From Rhodovulum strictum (GTDB lineage: Bacteria > Pseudomonadota > Alphaproteobacteria > Rhodobacterales > Rhodobacteraceae): a stretch of 64,000 nucleotides of DNA. A program made the position numbers and the translations under genes. This document shows, piece by piece, positions 9,329 to 18,928 of this stretch. The notes beneath the pieces were generated by a model, which searched no databases, was not told the DNA's origin, and saw only the letters and a program-made list of their open reading frames with translations. The DNA is taken from assembly GCF_009649175.1 (NCBI RefSeq), contig NZ_WJPO01000015.1, positions 1-64,000 on the forward strand, written 5' to 3'. Within the stretch, counting starts at the first letter, position 1. Each line of letters opens with the position of its first letter.

Positions 9329-9595
9329 ATGCCCAGAACGCTTTTCAAGGTGATGATCCCGGAACGGCGCGGAACGCTGCCGGTCTTCCTGTGCCTGCGG
9401 CTTGCCGATGAGTGGGCCGAGCCGCGCCCCTGGCGGGCCGACAACCAGACGCTGCCCTATATCGGCTGGCACGTCACCCGCCGCGAGAACGGCCGCCTGC
9501 TGACCGTGCTGCTGGGCCCGCTCGCCCTTCTGGCCGCCACCCCGCCCGCGCCGCGCGAAACCGCAGGCCCGGGAACCGTGCATCCCCAGGGCTGA
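9329..9595 (+). CDS. Hypothetical protein
   Basis: A predicted 88-residue protein with no family I recognise. It has a mixed N-terminal half with several aromatic residues (DEWAEPRPW, LPYIGWHV) and a moderately hydrophobic stretch near the C-terminus (LLTVLLGPLALLAA), followed by a Pro-rich tail. AAGGAA lies about eleven bases upstream of the ATG. It sits 91 bases after cobC and codon choice resembles neighbouring genes, which makes it a plausible real gene, but no function can be assigned. Confidence 0.5.
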   Translation: MPRTLFKVMIPERRGTLPVFLCLRLADEWAEPRPWRADNQTLPYIGWHVTRRENGRLLTVLLGPLALLAATPPAPRETAGPGTVHPQG

Positions 9596-9615
9596 TCCGG
9601 GCGGCAAGAATTACC

Positions 9616-9644
9616 CTGCCGACAACAGTACTGGCGTCGGGCAG
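9616..9644. terminator. Hairpin between converging genes
   Basis: CTGCCGAC at 9616 pairs with GTCGGGCAG at 9636 (one bulged G) across a 12-base loop, in the 65-base gap between the hypothetical gene and the converging membrane-protein gene. There is no long T tract on either side, so it may be a weak bidirectional terminator only. Confidence 0.35.
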
Positions 9645-9660
9645 AGGGAAAGGCGCGTTT

Positions 9661-10407
9661 TCACTCGGCGTCGAGTCTTTCCGTGATGGCTGGCAGGGGG
9701 CGCTGAACGATGAGGTACTCGCGCTTTTTTTTCCTTTCCGGATCCTTGGTCATGCGATCCCCAAAATCGCTCATTCTGAGTTTGCTGTCGAAGAACCATG
9801 CAGAAAGTGCCAGGAATGCCAATCCGGCGACAATCAGAACCTCCCACGATGCACTCAACAATTCCATTCCGGTGGCGAATCCAATCAGAATCCAAAGCAA
9901 GAGCGCGAAACCGGCCATAGCTTGGTTCAGCTTGGAAACGCTGTATGGCTCTTCGAATTTCTCAACTGGGTAGGTTTTGTAGAGAGCGCCGGATATCCCA
10001 TCCTCAAGGTAATCCACATGGCGCTCCCAGTTGTTCTGCCAGAACTTGGCGCCGCGAAGAAGGAGCAGCCAGACATAAGCTGAGAAGGAGCCGAAACACC
10101 AGATCGCAATCATGAGCCAAGTGGTTATTCTTTGAGTGGAACACTTGGTTTGATTGTCGTATGGAATACTGTCGCAATTGAATCCGACGCCATCACTGAT
10201 CTGGAGAAGGAAGCCCAGCCCAGTCAGTGCAAGAGCCTGAACCGTCCACAAGTACGCGCTTCTCTGCCAATACATCTGGATTTCAAATTTCCTGATGTCG
10301 TGTGCTTTTTCGTATGCTTCACGCAGCTTCTTCCCTTCGGGTCCGTCTGGATCGACCGCTTTATCGATGTTGATTCCCATGATTCGATAATAATTTTCAT
10401 TCTTCAT
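9661..10407 (-). CDS. RipA-like membrane protein in a low-G+C islet
   Basis: A 248-residue protein with an N-terminal cytoplasmic helix, AHDIRKFEIQMYWQRSAYLW, leading into four hydrophobic segments, and a conserved-looking cytoplasmic block KFWQNNWERHVDYLEDGISG. From memory this pattern matches the 'RipA family octameric membrane protein' group named after a Francisella protein; the match was not searched. The start at 10407 is preferred because GGAG lies eight bases upstream; an ATG at 10422 is the alternative. The gene and its flanks are about half G+C, well below the neighbours, and codon use is correspondingly different, suggesting recent acquisition. Confidence 0.65.
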   Translation of the reverse strand: MKNENYYRIMGINIDKAVDPDGPEGKKLREAYEKAHDIRKFEIQMYWQRSAYLWTVQALALTGLGFLLQISDGVGFNCDSIPYDNQTKCSTQRITTWLMIAIWCFGSFSAYVWLLLLRGAKFWQNNWERHVDYLEDGISGALYKTYPVEKFEEPYSVSKLNQAMAGFALLLWILIGFATGMELLSASWEVLIVAGLAFLALSAWFFDSKLRMSDFGDRMTKDPERKKKREYLIVQRPLPAITERLDAE

Positions 10408-10795
10408 CTTCGACTCCTGCATTGCCCCGGTCGCAGTTTTTCGACGTGACGTGATGGGAAGGAAAAAACAGGTCTGGTTCGTAGCTTTTTTCTCAGGTGG
10501 TTCGCCCATCCAAAGATCGGCAGTCCGCGATGAGTGCACCGACCGAGGAGCAGAATGTCTGGAATTTCCAGAAGTGTCGACAAGCATAGAGGGCGTGGAA
10601 CACCCGGCTGGACATTCCCGCCGGGACACGCTAACGGCAGGGCCATGACGCCGCTCTGCCGCCCCCTTTCGCGCCGACGCCGCCGCCGGGTCTGACCCGG
10701 CCGCCTGCGCGTGCGCCATCGCGTCGTCTTCTCCCTCGTTGACTCGATCCCGGCCGTGGGGCACCCCTATGGCCTCTGTTCCTGAGGATTTTCCG
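10408..10795. other. Gene-free spacer at the edge of the low-G+C islet
   Basis: No open frame here has convincing coding character. The part up to about 10600 continues the low-G+C composition of the RipA-like gene and probably holds its promoter. From about 10610 the composition returns to normal. The bases CTGAGGATTTTCCG directly before 10796 supply the argD ribosome binding site (GAGG eight bases from the ATG). No strong sigma-70 promoter was identified by eye. Confidence 0.45.
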
Positions 10796-11986
10796 ATGTT
10801 TCCATCCGTCCTGCCGACCTATAACCGTGCGCCGCTGGAATTCGAGCGGGGCGAAGGCACCTGGCTGACCGCCACGGATGGCCGCTGCTTTCTCGATTTC
10901 GGTGCCGGGATCGGCGTGAACGCGCTGGGCCATGCCCATCCCGCGCTGGTCGAGGCGCTGACGGCACAGGCGGGCCGGGTGTGGCATCTGTCGAACCTCT
11001 ACCGCATTCCCGAACAGCAGGCGCTGGCCGATGCGCTGGTGGAACGGACCTTTGCCGACACGGCGTTCTTTACCAATTCGGGCACCGAAAGCTGCGAGCT
11101 GGCGGTCAAGATGGCCCGGAAATACTGGTATGACAAAGGCCAGCCCGAGCGGGTGAACATCGTCACCTTCGCCGGTGCCTTTCATGGCCGGTCCTCGGCC
11201 GCGATCGCGGCGGCGGGGTCCGAGAAGATGACCAAGGGCTTCGGGCCGCTCTTGCCGGGCTTTGTCCATCTGCCCTTCCCGGCCCATGGCGCAGAGCTGG
11301 AAGCGGCCATCGACGGAAAAGTGGCGGCAATCATGGTCGAGCCCGTGCAGGGCGAGGGCGGCATAAGGCCGCTGCCCGAACCCTGCCTGAAGGGGCTGCG
11401 CGATCTGTGCGACCGGACCGGGGCGCTGCTGATCCTTGACGAGGTGCAATGCGGGATGGGGCGGACCGGGCGGCTTTTCGCCCATGAATGGGCCGGGATC
11501 GCGCCCGACATCATGATGATCGCCAAGGGCATCGGCGGCGGCTTTCCGCTGGGGGCGGTGCTGGCCACCGCCGAGGCCGCCAGCGGCATGACGGTCGGCA
11601 CGCATGGCTCGACCTATGGCGGCAACCCGCTGGCCTGCGCAGTCGGCAAGGCGGTGCTGGAGATCGTCGGCGAACCCGCCTTTCTGGACGAGGTGAACCG
11701 CAAGGCAGGGCTGATGCGCCAGAAGCTGGAGGGGCTGGTGGCAAGCCATCCCGATATCTTCGAACTGGTGCGCGGCACGGGGCTGATGCTGGGGCTGAAA
11801 TGCAGGGTGCCCAACGGCGATCTGGTGCAGGCGGGCTATGACCAGGGCCTGCTGACGGTGGGCGCGGCGGACAATGTCGTGCGGCTGTTGCCGCCGCTCA
11901 ATGTCACCGAGGACGAGATCGCCGAGGCCGTCGCGCGGCTTGATGCGGCGGCGGGCACGCTGGCGGGCAGGGGGGCGGGGGCATGA
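10796..11986 (+). CDS. argD: Acetylornithine aminotransferase
   Basis: A 396-residue class III aminotransferase that uses pyridoxal phosphate to interconvert N-acetylglutamate semialdehyde and N-acetylornithine in arginine synthesis. Visible features are the substrate-site [19 protein letters not shown], the AFHGRS segment, the cofactor-binding [14 protein letters not shown], and the catalytic lysine in [15 protein letters not shown]. Length and order match ArgD. It is followed by argF with an ATGA overlap, a frequent alphaproteobacterial argD-argF operon. Confidence 0.93.
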   Translation: MFPSVLPTYNRAPLEFERGEGTWLTATDGRCFLDFGAGIGVNALGHAHPALVEALTAQAGRVWHLSNLYRIPEQQALADALVERTFADTAFFTNSGTESCELAVKMARKYWYDKGQPERVNIVTFAGAFHGRSSAAIAAAGSEKMTKGFGPLLPGFVHLPFPAHGAELEAAIDGKVAAIMVEPVQGEGGIRPLPEPCLKGLRDLCDRTGALLILDEVQCGMGRTGRLFAHEWAGIAPDIMMIAKGIGGGFPLGAVLATAEAASGMTVGTHGSTYGGNPLACAVGKAVLEIVGEPAFLDEVNRKAGLMRQKLEGLVASHPDIFELVRGTGLMLGLKCRVPNGDLVQAGYDQGLLTVGAADNVVRLLPPLNVTEDEIAEAVARLDAAAGTLAGRGAGA

Positions 11987-12909
11987 GGCATTTCCTCGAT
12001 CTTCACACCACGGATGCGGGCGAGTTGAGGGCGATGATCGAGCAGGCCCGCGCGATGAAGCAGGCGCGGGCGGGACGGCCCCGGGGGGCGCTGGACGACG
12101 ACCAGCCGCTGTCGGGCCGGATGGTCGCGCTGATCTTCGAGAAACCCTCGACCCGGACGCGGATCAGTTTCGACATGGGCGTGCGCCAGATGGGCGGGCA
12201 GACCATGGTGCTGTCGGGCGCGGACATGCAGCTTGGCCATGGCGAGACCATTGCCGACACCGCCCGCGTGCTGTCGCGCTATGTCGACCTGATCATGCTG
12301 CGCACCTTCGAGGAGGCGACGCTGCACGAGATGGCCGAGCATGCCACGGTGCCGGTGATCAACGGGCTGACCAATCGCAGCCATCCCTGCCAGATCATGG
12401 CCGATATCCTGACCTATGAGGAACATCGCGGCCCGATCGCGGGGCGCAAGGTGGTCTGGTCGGGGGATGGCAACAATGTCTGCGCGTCCTTCCTCCATGC
12501 TGCGGGGCAGTTCGGCTTCGACTTCACCTTTACCGGACCGCCGACACTGGACCCCGATCCGGGTTTCGTGGCCGGGGCGCGGGCAAGGGGCGTGCGGGTC
12601 GAGATCGAGCGCGATCCGGTGAAGGCCGTTCAGGGCGCCGATCTGGTGGTGACCGATACCTGGGTCAGCATGCACGACCCGCAATCGGCGCGCGAGCGGC
12701 GGCACAACCAGTTGCGGCCCTATCAGGTGACCGAGCGGCTGATGGCGGCGGCGAAACCCGATGCGCTGTTCATGCATTGCCTGCCCGCCCATCGCGACGA
12801 GGAGGCGACCAGCGCGGTGATGGACGGGCCGCATTCGGTGATCTTCGACGAGGCCGAGAACCGGCTGCATGCGCAGAAGGCGATCCTGCGCTGGTGCCTG
12901 GGCGTCTGA
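11983..12909 (+). CDS. argF: Ornithine carbamoyltransferase
   Basis: A 308-residue anabolic ornithine transcarbamylase that makes citrulline from ornithine and carbamoyl phosphate. The carbamoyl-phosphate motif is present as [12 protein letters not shown], followed by [12 protein letters not shown] and the ornithine-binding [10 protein letters not shown] near the C-terminus. Length is normal for the family. Translation is coupled to argD by a 4-base overlap. Downstream lies a 113-base repeat that separates it from the converging hrpB. Confidence 0.95.
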   Translation: MRHFLDLHTTDAGELRAMIEQARAMKQARAGRPRGALDDDQPLSGRMVALIFEKPSTRTRISFDMGVRQMGGQTMVLSGADMQLGHGETIADTARVLSRYVDLIMLRTFEEATLHEMAEHATVPVINGLTNRSHPCQIMADILTYEEHRGPIAGRKVVWSGDGNNVCASFLHAAGQFGFDFTFTGPPTLDPDPGFVAGARARGVRVEIERDPVKAVQGADLVVTDTWVSMHDPQSARERRHNQLRPYQVTERLMAAAKPDALFMHCLPAHRDEEATSAVMDGPHSVIFDEAENRLHAQKAILRWCLGV

Positions 12910-12910
12910 C

Positions 12911-13023
12911 GGGGCGCTCCCGCCCCCGGGCCGCACGGGGCTTGCGCCCCGCTTGCCCGGCGTTGGGCCGGGCCGCGCTGACGCGCGGCGCCTCCGGCGG
13001 GGATATTTGGGGCCAGAAGAAGC
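12911..13023. repeat. Long-form Rhodobacterales intergenic repeat, copy 1
   Basis: A repeat of about 113 bases between convergent argF and hrpB. It contains the hairpins CGGGGC-ttgc-GCCCCG (12936-12951) and CCCGGC-gttgg-GCCGGG (12956-12972), then the core CTCCGGCGGGGATATTTGG and GCCAGAAGAAG. An inverted, nearly identical copy occurs at 18814-18928. Similar elements are, from memory, scattered through Rhodobacterales genomes. Placement between converging genes suggests it acts as a bidirectional terminator or 3'-end stabiliser. Confidence 0.8.
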
Positions 13024-13117
13024 AGCGGTCGGGAGCGGGGCGTGATCCGAGGGACCGGCCGGAGGGCCAGGCCCGAGAAGAAAGGCGTGCGCCGCAGGCG
13101 CGCTATCTGACAGCCGC

Positions 13118-15565
13118 TCAGGGACGGGGTTTGCGGCGCAAGCTGGGCGTGGCGGCGGTGGGGTCTTCGGGCCAGGGGTGTTTGGGATAGCGTCCGCGCA
13201 TGTCCTTGCGGACATCCGCATAGCTTGTGGCCCAGAAGCCCGGCAGATCGGTCGTGACCTGGACCGGGCGGTTGGCCGGCGAGAGCAGCGTGATCCGGAG
13301 CGGCAGGCGGTGCGGGCCTATGCAGGGATGGGTGGTGGTGCCGAAGAGTTCCTGAAGCCGCAACTCGATCGCGGGGCTGTCGCCCGCATAGTCGATGGGC
13401 ACCTGTCGGCCCAGCGGCGTTTCGAAATGCGCCGGGGCGAGCCGGTCGAGGCTTTGCTGTTGGTTCCAGTTCAGGCAGGCGCGGAGCGCGGGCAGAAGGT
13501 CGAGGCGTCGGAGATCCTCGGCCGTGCGCGCGCCGGATAGGTGGGGCAGGAGCCAGTCTTCGAGCCGGTCGAGCAGCGTGGAATCCGAGAGGTCGGGCAG
13601 GTCTGCGCCCTGCTGGCGGATCAGCGCGACGCGGGCCTGGAAGCGGCGGGCGGACTCCGACCAGGGCAGGCCCAGCGCCCGGATGCCGTCTAGGGCGGCA
13701 CGGGCCATGGCCTCGGGGGGTGCGTCGGGCCAGGGGCGGTCGTCCAGCACCAGCGCGCCAAGGCGTTCCTGGCGGCGGGCGATCACGCGGTTCTCGCGCC
13801 GCGACCAGTCGCAGATCTCGGCCCAGGCGATGGCGGCGCCATGGGTGGTGCGTAACGCGGCCTCGCTCAGCGGGGCGGCGAGGCGGATGCGGGCTTCGCG
13901 CGCGTCGCCGTCGAGATCGAGCGCGACGATCAGGCGCTGGCCCGCCAGCGGGTCGGCCGCGTCCATCACGGCCCCCTTGCCGCCGGACAGCACATAGCGC
14001 GGCGCCTCGCCCTTGCGGCGCAGGCCGATGCGGTCGGGATAGGCCAGGGCGGCCATCTCGCCCGCTGACATCGGCCTTGGGCTGTCGGGGGCGCGGGCGG
14101 CCAGCCGTTTCGCCTCGGCGCGGATGCGGGTGAGCGTTGCGCGGTCGGCGGGCACGGGCGTCTCGGCCCGTGGGTCGGCCAGCGCGCGCAGGCGCAGCGC
14201 GAGGTCGGTGCCTGCGCCGCGCAGCGGGTCGCGATCCTCGAGCAGGGCGGCGAGCGGGGCGGCCTGTTTGCCTGCCATCGCCAGCATATGGCCAAGCCGG
14301 GGGTGCAGCGGCAGCGCGGCCAGCGCGCGGCCGTGATCGGTGACGCGCCCCTTGCCGTCAAGCGCGCCGAGGGCGGACAGCAGCGCGCGCGCCTCGGCCA
14401 GCGCGCCGGGATTGGGCTGTGTCAGCAGTGCGAGGTCCGCGGGGTCGGTTGTGCCCCAGAGCGCAAGGTCGAGCGCAAGCCCGGTCAGGTCGCCCGCGAC
14501 GATCTCGGGCGGGGGGAAGGCTGCCAGCGCGCCCTCTTCGCCGCGGGTCCAGAGTCGGTAGCAGCGCCCCGGCGCGACCCGGCCCGCGCGGCCGCGGCGC
14601 TGCTCGGCCTCGGCGCGGGTGACACGCTCGGTCACCAGCCGGGACATGCCGGAATTCGGGTCGAAGCGGGACCGCCGGGCGCGGCCGGCATCGACCACGA
14701 CGCGGATATCCTCGATCGTCAGCGAGGTTTCGGCAATCGAGGTCGCCAGGACGATCTTGCGCCCCTCGGGCTCGGGCCGGATCGCGGCGCGTTGTTCGGC
14801 GAAGGGCAGGGCGCCGTAAAGCGGGCGGAGATGGCAGCCGGGTGGCAGGCGGGGGGCAAGGGCTGCGGTGCAGCGCCGGATCTCGGCCTCGCCGGGCAGG
14901 AAGACGAGGATGCCGCCCTGCGTTTCGGCCAGCGCCTGCGCCACCAGATCGGCCGTGGCTTCGGGCAGGCGGGCGCCCTTGGGCAGGGGGCGGTCGAGCC
15001 AGATCGTCTCGACCGGGAAGGCGCGGCCCTCGGAACTGATGAGCGGCGCCTCGTCCAGAAGGGCAGCGACCGGGGCGGCGTCCAGCGTGGCCGACATTAC
15101 CAGCAGGATCAGGTCTTCGCGCAGCGCAGAGCGCACCTCCCAGGCCAGCGCAAGGCCCAGATCGGCGGCAAGGGAGCGTTCGTGGAACTCGTCGAAGAGG
15201 ATCGCGCCGATGCCGTCGAGCCCGGGGTCGGACTGGATCATCCGGGTCAGGATGCCCTCGGTCACGACCTCGATCCGGGTTTCCCGGCCGATTTTGGTTT
15301 CGCCGCGGATACGGTAGCCGACCGTTTCCCCCACCGCCTCGCCCAGCGTCTCGGCCATGCGTTCGGCGGCGGCGCGGGCGGCCAGCCGCCTTGGCTCCAG
15401 CATCACGATGCGGCCCCCCGTCAGCCCCGCCTGCAACAGTGCAAGTGGCACCCGTGTCGTCTTGCCCGCGCCGGGCGGGGCTTGCAGCACGGCGCGGCCC
15501 GCGCGGGCGAGCGCGGCGATCAGGTCGGGCAGGGCGGCGTCGATGGGCAGGGGCGTCATGGCCAT
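13118..15565 (-). CDS. hrpB: ATP-dependent RNA helicase HrpB
   Basis: An 815-residue DEAH-box helicase. Walker A is [11 protein letters not shown] (about residue 31), the DEAH box appears as DEFH in [10 protein letters not shown], and the motif VI region [13 protein letters not shown] is intact. The C-terminus ends with the HrpB-specific [11 protein letters not shown]. Length agrees with the family (about 800-830). Its precise cellular role in alphaproteobacteria is not established. A second ATG at 15559 could be the true start, since neither has a strong ribosome binding site. It is divergent from meaB. Confidence 0.93.
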   Translation of the reverse strand: MAMTPLPIDAALPDLIAALARAGRAVLQAPPGAGKTTRVPLALLQAGLTGGRIVMLEPRRLAARAAAERMAETLGEAVGETVGYRIRGETKIGRETRIEVVTEGILTRMIQSDPGLDGIGAILFDEFHERSLAADLGLALAWEVRSALREDLILLVMSATLDAAPVAALLDEAPLISSEGRAFPVETIWLDRPLPKGARLPEATADLVAQALAETQGGILVFLPGEAEIRRCTAALAPRLPPGCHLRPLYGALPFAEQRAAIRPEPEGRKIVLATSIAETSLTIEDIRVVVDAGRARRSRFDPNSGMSRLVTERVTRAEAEQRRGRAGRVAPGRCYRLWTRGEEGALAAFPPPEIVAGDLTGLALDLALWGTTDPADLALLTQPNPGALAEARALLSALGALDGKGRVTDHGRALAALPLHPRLGHMLAMAGKQAAPLAALLEDRDPLRGAGTDLALRLRALADPRAETPVPADRATLTRIRAEAKRLAARAPDSPRPMSAGEMAALAYPDRIGLRRKGEAPRYVLSGGKGAVMDAADPLAGQRLIVALDLDGDAREARIRLAAPLSEAALRTTHGAAIAWAEICDWSRRENRVIARRQERLGALVLDDRPWPDAPPEAMARAALDGIRALGLPWSESARRFQARVALIRQQGADLPDLSDSTLLDRLEDWLLPHLSGARTAEDLRRLDLLPALRACLNWNQQQSLDRLAPAHFETPLGRQVPIDYAGDSPAIELRLQELFGTTTHPCIGPHRLPLRITLLSPANRPVQVTTDLPGFWATSYADVRKDMRGRYPKHPWPEDPTAATPSLRRKPRP

Positions 15566-15658
15566 GCGTTATGGGCGAAACCGCCGGTGCAGGCCAGAGG
15601 GCTGGACAGCCCCGCGCACACGCGGCAAGACAAGGGCCGCGCAGCAGCGGAGCCGCCC

Positions 15659-16642
15659 ATGGATATCGAGGATCTTGCCACCCGCATCCGCGTCGGCGAA
15701 CGCCGGGCGCTGGCCCGCGCGATCACGCTGGTCGAAAGCGGCCGGTCCGATCACCGGGAAGCGGCGCAGGCGCTGCTGGACCGGCTGGCGCAAAGCCCCG
15801 GCCAGGCGTTGCGCATCGGGCTGTCGGGCACGCCGGGGGTGGGCAAGTCGACCTTTGTCGAAAGCTTCGGCACGTTGCTAACCGGGAAGGGCCACAAGGT
15901 CGCGGTGCTGGCGGTGGACCCAAGCTCGGCCCGCTCGGGCGGCTCGATCCTGGGCGACAAGACGCGGATGGAACGGCTGAGCCGCGACCCGAACGCCTTT
16001 ATCCGCCCCTCGCCGAGCCAGTCGGCGCTGGGCGGCGTGGCGCGGCGCACGCGCGAGGCGGTGACGCTGTGCGAGGCGGCGGGCTTCGACATCGTGCTGA
16101 TCGAGACGGTGGGCGTGGGCCAGTCCGAGACCATGGTCGCCGAGATGACGGATCTGTTCATCCTGCTGATGGCGCCCGCAGGCGGCGACGAATTGCAGGG
16201 CGTCAAGCGCGGCATCATGGAAATGGCCGACCTGATCCTGGTTAACAAGGCCGATGGCGATCTGAAACCGGCGGCCGAACGCACGCGGGGCGATTACGCG
16301 GGCGCGCTGCGGCTGTTGCGCCGCCGCCCGCAGGATCCCGAGGGGTTCCCCAAGGCGATCTGCGTCTCGGCGCTGCAGGAGGCCGGGCTGGCAGAGGCCT
16401 GGGCCGAGATGCAGGCGCTGGCCGAGTGGCGCCGCGAAACCGGCCATTTCGAGGCGCGGCGGACCGAACAGGCGCGCTACTGGTTCGCCGAGGAGGTGCG
16501 CCGCGGGCTTCTGGCGCGGCTCGATGCCGACCCGGCGATGCGGGCGCGGATGGCAGCCCTGGGCGCGCAGGTGGCGGCCGGTCAGACCAGCGTGGAACGC
16601 GCCACCGCCGACATGCTGGCCGCGCTTGGTGCTGCGCCGTGA
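15659..16642 (+). CDS. meaB: MeaB/ArgK-type GTPase, methylmalonyl-CoA mutase chaperone
   Basis: A 327-residue G3E-family P-loop GTPase. The P loop is [12 protein letters not shown], followed by [29 protein letters not shown] and the guanine-specificity motif NKAD. Members protect and reload adenosylcobalamin-dependent methylmalonyl-CoA mutase. That role fits the cobalamin operon and pccB elsewhere in the window, because propionyl-CoA carboxylation yields methylmalonyl-CoA. The mutase genes themselves are not in view. Its stop codon overlaps the GTG start of the next gene. Confidence 0.92.
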   Translation: MDIEDLATRIRVGERRALARAITLVESGRSDHREAAQALLDRLAQSPGQALRIGLSGTPGVGKSTFVESFGTLLTGKGHKVAVLAVDPSSARSGGSILGDKTRMERLSRDPNAFIRPSPSQSALGGVARRTREAVTLCEAAGFDIVLIETVGVGQSETMVAEMTDLFILLMAPAGGDELQGVKRGIMEMADLILVNKADGDLKPAAERTRGDYAGALRLLRRRPQDPEGFPKAICVSALQEAGLAEAWAEMQALAEWRRETGHFEARRTEQARYWFAEEVRRGLLARLDADPAMRARMAALGAQVAAGQTSVERATADMLAALGAAP

Positions 16643-17379
16643 AGCCCTTTCTGGTGCTGCAACTGCGCCCCGAGACCGAGGCCGCCGATGACGAGTTCGC
16701 CGCCATTCTGGCCAAGGGCGGGCTTTCGCCGGATCAGGTGCGGCGCATCCGGCTGGATGCCGAACCGCTGCCCGCGGGACTGGATCTTGGCGCCCATTCC
16801 GGCGTGATCGTGGGCGGCGGGCCGGGCTGCGTTTCGGACCCCGAGGATGCGAAATCCCCGGTCGAGCAGCGGATCGAGGCCGCGGTCATGGGGCTGATGC
16901 CCGAGATCACCGCCCGCGATTTCCCCTTTCTGGGCTGCTGCTACGGCATCGGCATCCTCGCCCATCATCTGGGCGCCGAGGTCTCCAAGGCCCGCTTCTC
17001 CGAACCGGTCGGCGCCACCACCTGCCATCTGACCGAAGCGGGCCGCAGCGATCCCTTGCTCGCGGGCCTGCCCGACAGCTTCCGCGCCTTTGTCGGCCAC
17101 AAGGAGGCGGTGCAGGGCCTGCCGCCGGGCTGCGCGCATCTGCTGGCCTCGGACCCGTGCCCGTTCCAGATGATCCGCTTTGGCGCCAATGTCTATGCCA
17201 CCCAGTTCCACCCCGAGGCCGACAGCGCGGGCTTCGAGCTGCGCATCCGCATCTATCGCGACCGCGGCTATTTCCCGCCCGAAACCGCCGATGACCTGGT
17301 GGCGATGTGCCGGGCCGAGGATGTGCGCCTGCCCGAAACCATCCTGAAGCGGTTTGTCGCGCGCTACGCATGCGATTGA
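16639..17379 (+). CDS. Class I glutamine amidotransferase-family protein
   Basis: A 246-residue stand-alone class I amidotransferase domain. The nucleophile cysteine is in [16 protein letters not shown] and the catalytic histidine and glutamate are in ATQFHPEAD, so the triad is complete. It resembles GuaA-like or GMP synthase-related stand-alone domains annotated as glutamine amidotransferases in alphaproteobacteria. The true substrate is unknown. A GTG start overlapping the meaB stop (GTGA) is chosen over internal starts because the N-terminal beta strand [11 protein letters not shown] is needed for the fold. Confidence 0.85.
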   Translation: MKPFLVLQLRPETEAADDEFAAILAKGGLSPDQVRRIRLDAEPLPAGLDLGAHSGVIVGGGPGCVSDPEDAKSPVEQRIEAAVMGLMPEITARDFPFLGCCYGIGILAHHLGAEVSKARFSEPVGATTCHLTEAGRSDPLLAGLPDSFRAFVGHKEAVQGLPPGCAHLLASDPCPFQMIRFGANVYATQFHPEADSAGFELRIRIYRDRGYFPPETADDLVAMCRAEDVRLPETILKRFVARYACD

Positions 17380-17400
17380 CCCGCTTTCCCCATGAATCGC

Positions 17401-17429
17401 TTGACGCCCCCCGGGATTGCCCGTAATGC
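17401..17429 (+). promoter_or_regulatory. Sigma-70-type promoter of rpmB
   Basis: TTGACG at 17401-17406 and TAATGC at 17424-17429 are separated by exactly 17 bases, a near-consensus housekeeping promoter. The predicted start lies about 60 bases before the rpmB ATG, which is preceded by a GAGGAAGAA ribosome binding site. It is one of the clearest promoters in the window. Confidence 0.7.
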
Positions 17430-17494
17430 ACCGCGACGGAATTCGCGGCGCTGCCCCTGCGGCGCCCCCTGCTATTCGAGACGAGGAAGAACCC

Positions 17495-17782
17495 ATGTCG
17501 CGCGTCTGCGAACTGACCGGTAAAGGTCCGATGGTCGGCAACAATGTCAGCCACGCCAACAACAAGACCAAGCGGCGCTTCCTGCCGAACCTGAACGAGG
17601 TCACGCTGCTGTCCGACGCGCTGGGCCGTTCGTTCAAGCTGCGCATCTCGGCCTCGGCGCTGCGCTCGGTCGATCACCGCGGCGGTCTGGACGCCTTCCT
17701 CGCCAAGGCGTGCGAGGATGAGCTGTCGACCAAGGCGCTGAAGATCAAGAAGGACATCGAAAAGGCCCAGGCGACCGCCTGA
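17495..17782 (+). CDS. rpmB: 50S ribosomal protein L28
   Basis: A 95-residue L28 protein of the large ribosomal subunit. It begins [20 protein letters not shown], the family signature, followed by [13 protein letters not shown]. Alphaproteobacterial L28 has the same extended C-terminus rich in Lys and Ala. The ribosome binding site GAGGAAGAA is strong. The gene is monocistronic, with its own promoter upstream and a strong terminator 24 bases after the stop. Confidence 0.97.
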   Translation: MSRVCELTGKGPMVGNNVSHANNKTKRRFLPNLNEVTLLSDALGRSFKLRISASALRSVDHRGGLDAFLAKACEDELSTKALKIKKDIEKAQATA

Positions 17783-17806
17783 CATCGGCCCTCCAATCCT
17801 GCCTGT

Positions 17807-17842
17807 CGGCCCCGCGCAGCAAGCGGGGCCGTTTGCGTTTCT
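17807..17842 (+). terminator. Intrinsic terminator after rpmB
   Basis: A perfect 9-base stem, CGGCCCCGC (17807) with GCGGGGCCG (17823), a 7-base loop and a T-rich tail (TTTGCGTTT). This is a classical intrinsic terminator for the highly expressed ribosomal protein gene. Confidence 0.85.
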
Positions 17843-17936
17843 GCCACCCGGCCTCGACAAGCGTCCCGGCACGGGTATACCTGACGCGATCCGCCCGCCC
17901 CGCCGGCGCGGCGGCACAAGGCCGAGGGAGAGACGG

Positions 17937-18782
17937 ATGAAGCTGCTGAGGGTGGGCCCCGTGGGCCAGGAGAAACCGGCGATTCTGGACGCCGAAGGCG
18001 GGATGCGCGACCTTTCGGGCCGCGTCCCCGATTTCGCCGGGGCGGGTGTCTCGCCCGAGGCGCTGGATGCGATCCGCGCGCTCGACCTGTCCGCGCTGCC
18101 GCTGATCGCACCCGGCACGCGCATCGGCCCCTGCCTTGCCGCGGTGCCGAATTTCCACGCGATCGGGCTGAACTACGCGAAACACGCCGCCGAAACCGGC
18201 TCGAAACCGCCCGCCGAACCGATCCTCTTTTCCAAGGCAACCTCCTGCCTGTCCGGCCCCTTTGATCCGGTCGTGATCCCGCGCGACTCGGAAAAGACCG
18301 ACTGGGAGGTGGAACTGGGCGTGGTCATCGGTCGCGCCGCGCACAATGTCTCCGAAGATGACGCGCTGGCCCATGTCGCGGGCTATTGCGTGGTCAACGA
18401 TGTCTCGGAACGCGCCTTCCAGGTCGAGCGCGGCGGCCAATGGGTCAAGGGCAAGTCCGCCCCCAGCTTTGGCCCCGTCGGCCCCTGGCTGGTGACCGCC
18501 GACGAGGTGCCCGACCCCCAGGCGCTGGCGCTCTCGCTCGACCTGAACGGCGTCCGCGTGCAGGACAGCGATACCTCGGACATGATTTTCCCGGTGCGCC
18601 AGATCATCAGCTACATGAGCCGCTTCATGCAGCTTGTGCCTGGCGACCTGATCGCGACCGGCACGCCCGCGGGCGTGGGCATGGGCATGAAACCGCCGCG
18701 CTTCCTGCGGCCGGGCGACGTGATGGAATTGCGGGTCGAGGGGCTGGGCAGCCAGCGCCAGCATGCAATCGCGGCCCCCTGA
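17937..18782 (+). CDS. Fumarylacetoacetate hydrolase-family protein
   Basis: A 281-residue FAH-superfamily enzyme. The metal-binding acidic residues are visible in DWEVELGVVIG, and other hallmarks are IGLNYAKHAAETG, FSKATSCLSGPFD, SDTSDMIFPV and GDLIATGTPAGVGMGMKPP. These are typical of the FahA/YcgM-type branch that hydrolyses or decarboxylates 2,4-diketo acids in sugar or aromatic catabolism. The closest annotated relatives I recall are 2,4-diketo-3-deoxy-L-fuconate hydrolases and ureidoglycolate lyases. No pathway neighbours are present, so the substrate stays open. Confidence 0.85.
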   Translation: MKLLRVGPVGQEKPAILDAEGGMRDLSGRVPDFAGAGVSPEALDAIRALDLSALPLIAPGTRIGPCLAAVPNFHAIGLNYAKHAAETGSKPPAEPILFSKATSCLSGPFDPVVIPRDSEKTDWEVELGVVIGRAAHNVSEDDALAHVAGYCVVNDVSERAFQVERGGQWVKGKSAPSFGPVGPWLVTADEVPDPQALALSLDLNGVRVQDSDTSDMIFPVRQIISYMSRFMQLVPGDLIATGTPAGVGMGMKPPRFLRPGDVMELRVEGLGSQRQHAIAAP

Positions 18783-18813
18783 CAGGGCGCCCGAAGGGAT
18801 CTGACGCAGCGCG

Positions 18814-18928
18814 GTCTTCTTCTTGGCCCAAATACCCCCGCGCGGAGCGCGCGCCCGCGTCAGCGGCGCCCGGCCCAACGCCGGACAAGCGGGGCGCAAG
18901 CCCCGCGCAGGCCGGGGGCGGGAGGGCT
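18814..18928. repeat. Long-form intergenic repeat, copy 2 (inverted)
   Basis: Reverse-complement of the copy at 12911-13023, with the same two hairpins (ggggcgcaagcccc, cggcccaacgccgg) and the CTTCTTGGCCCAAATACCCCC core. Length is about 115 bases. It lies between the FAH-family gene and the converging pgm, so it again occupies a convergent 3' junction. The two copies differ at only scattered positions. Confidence 0.8.
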
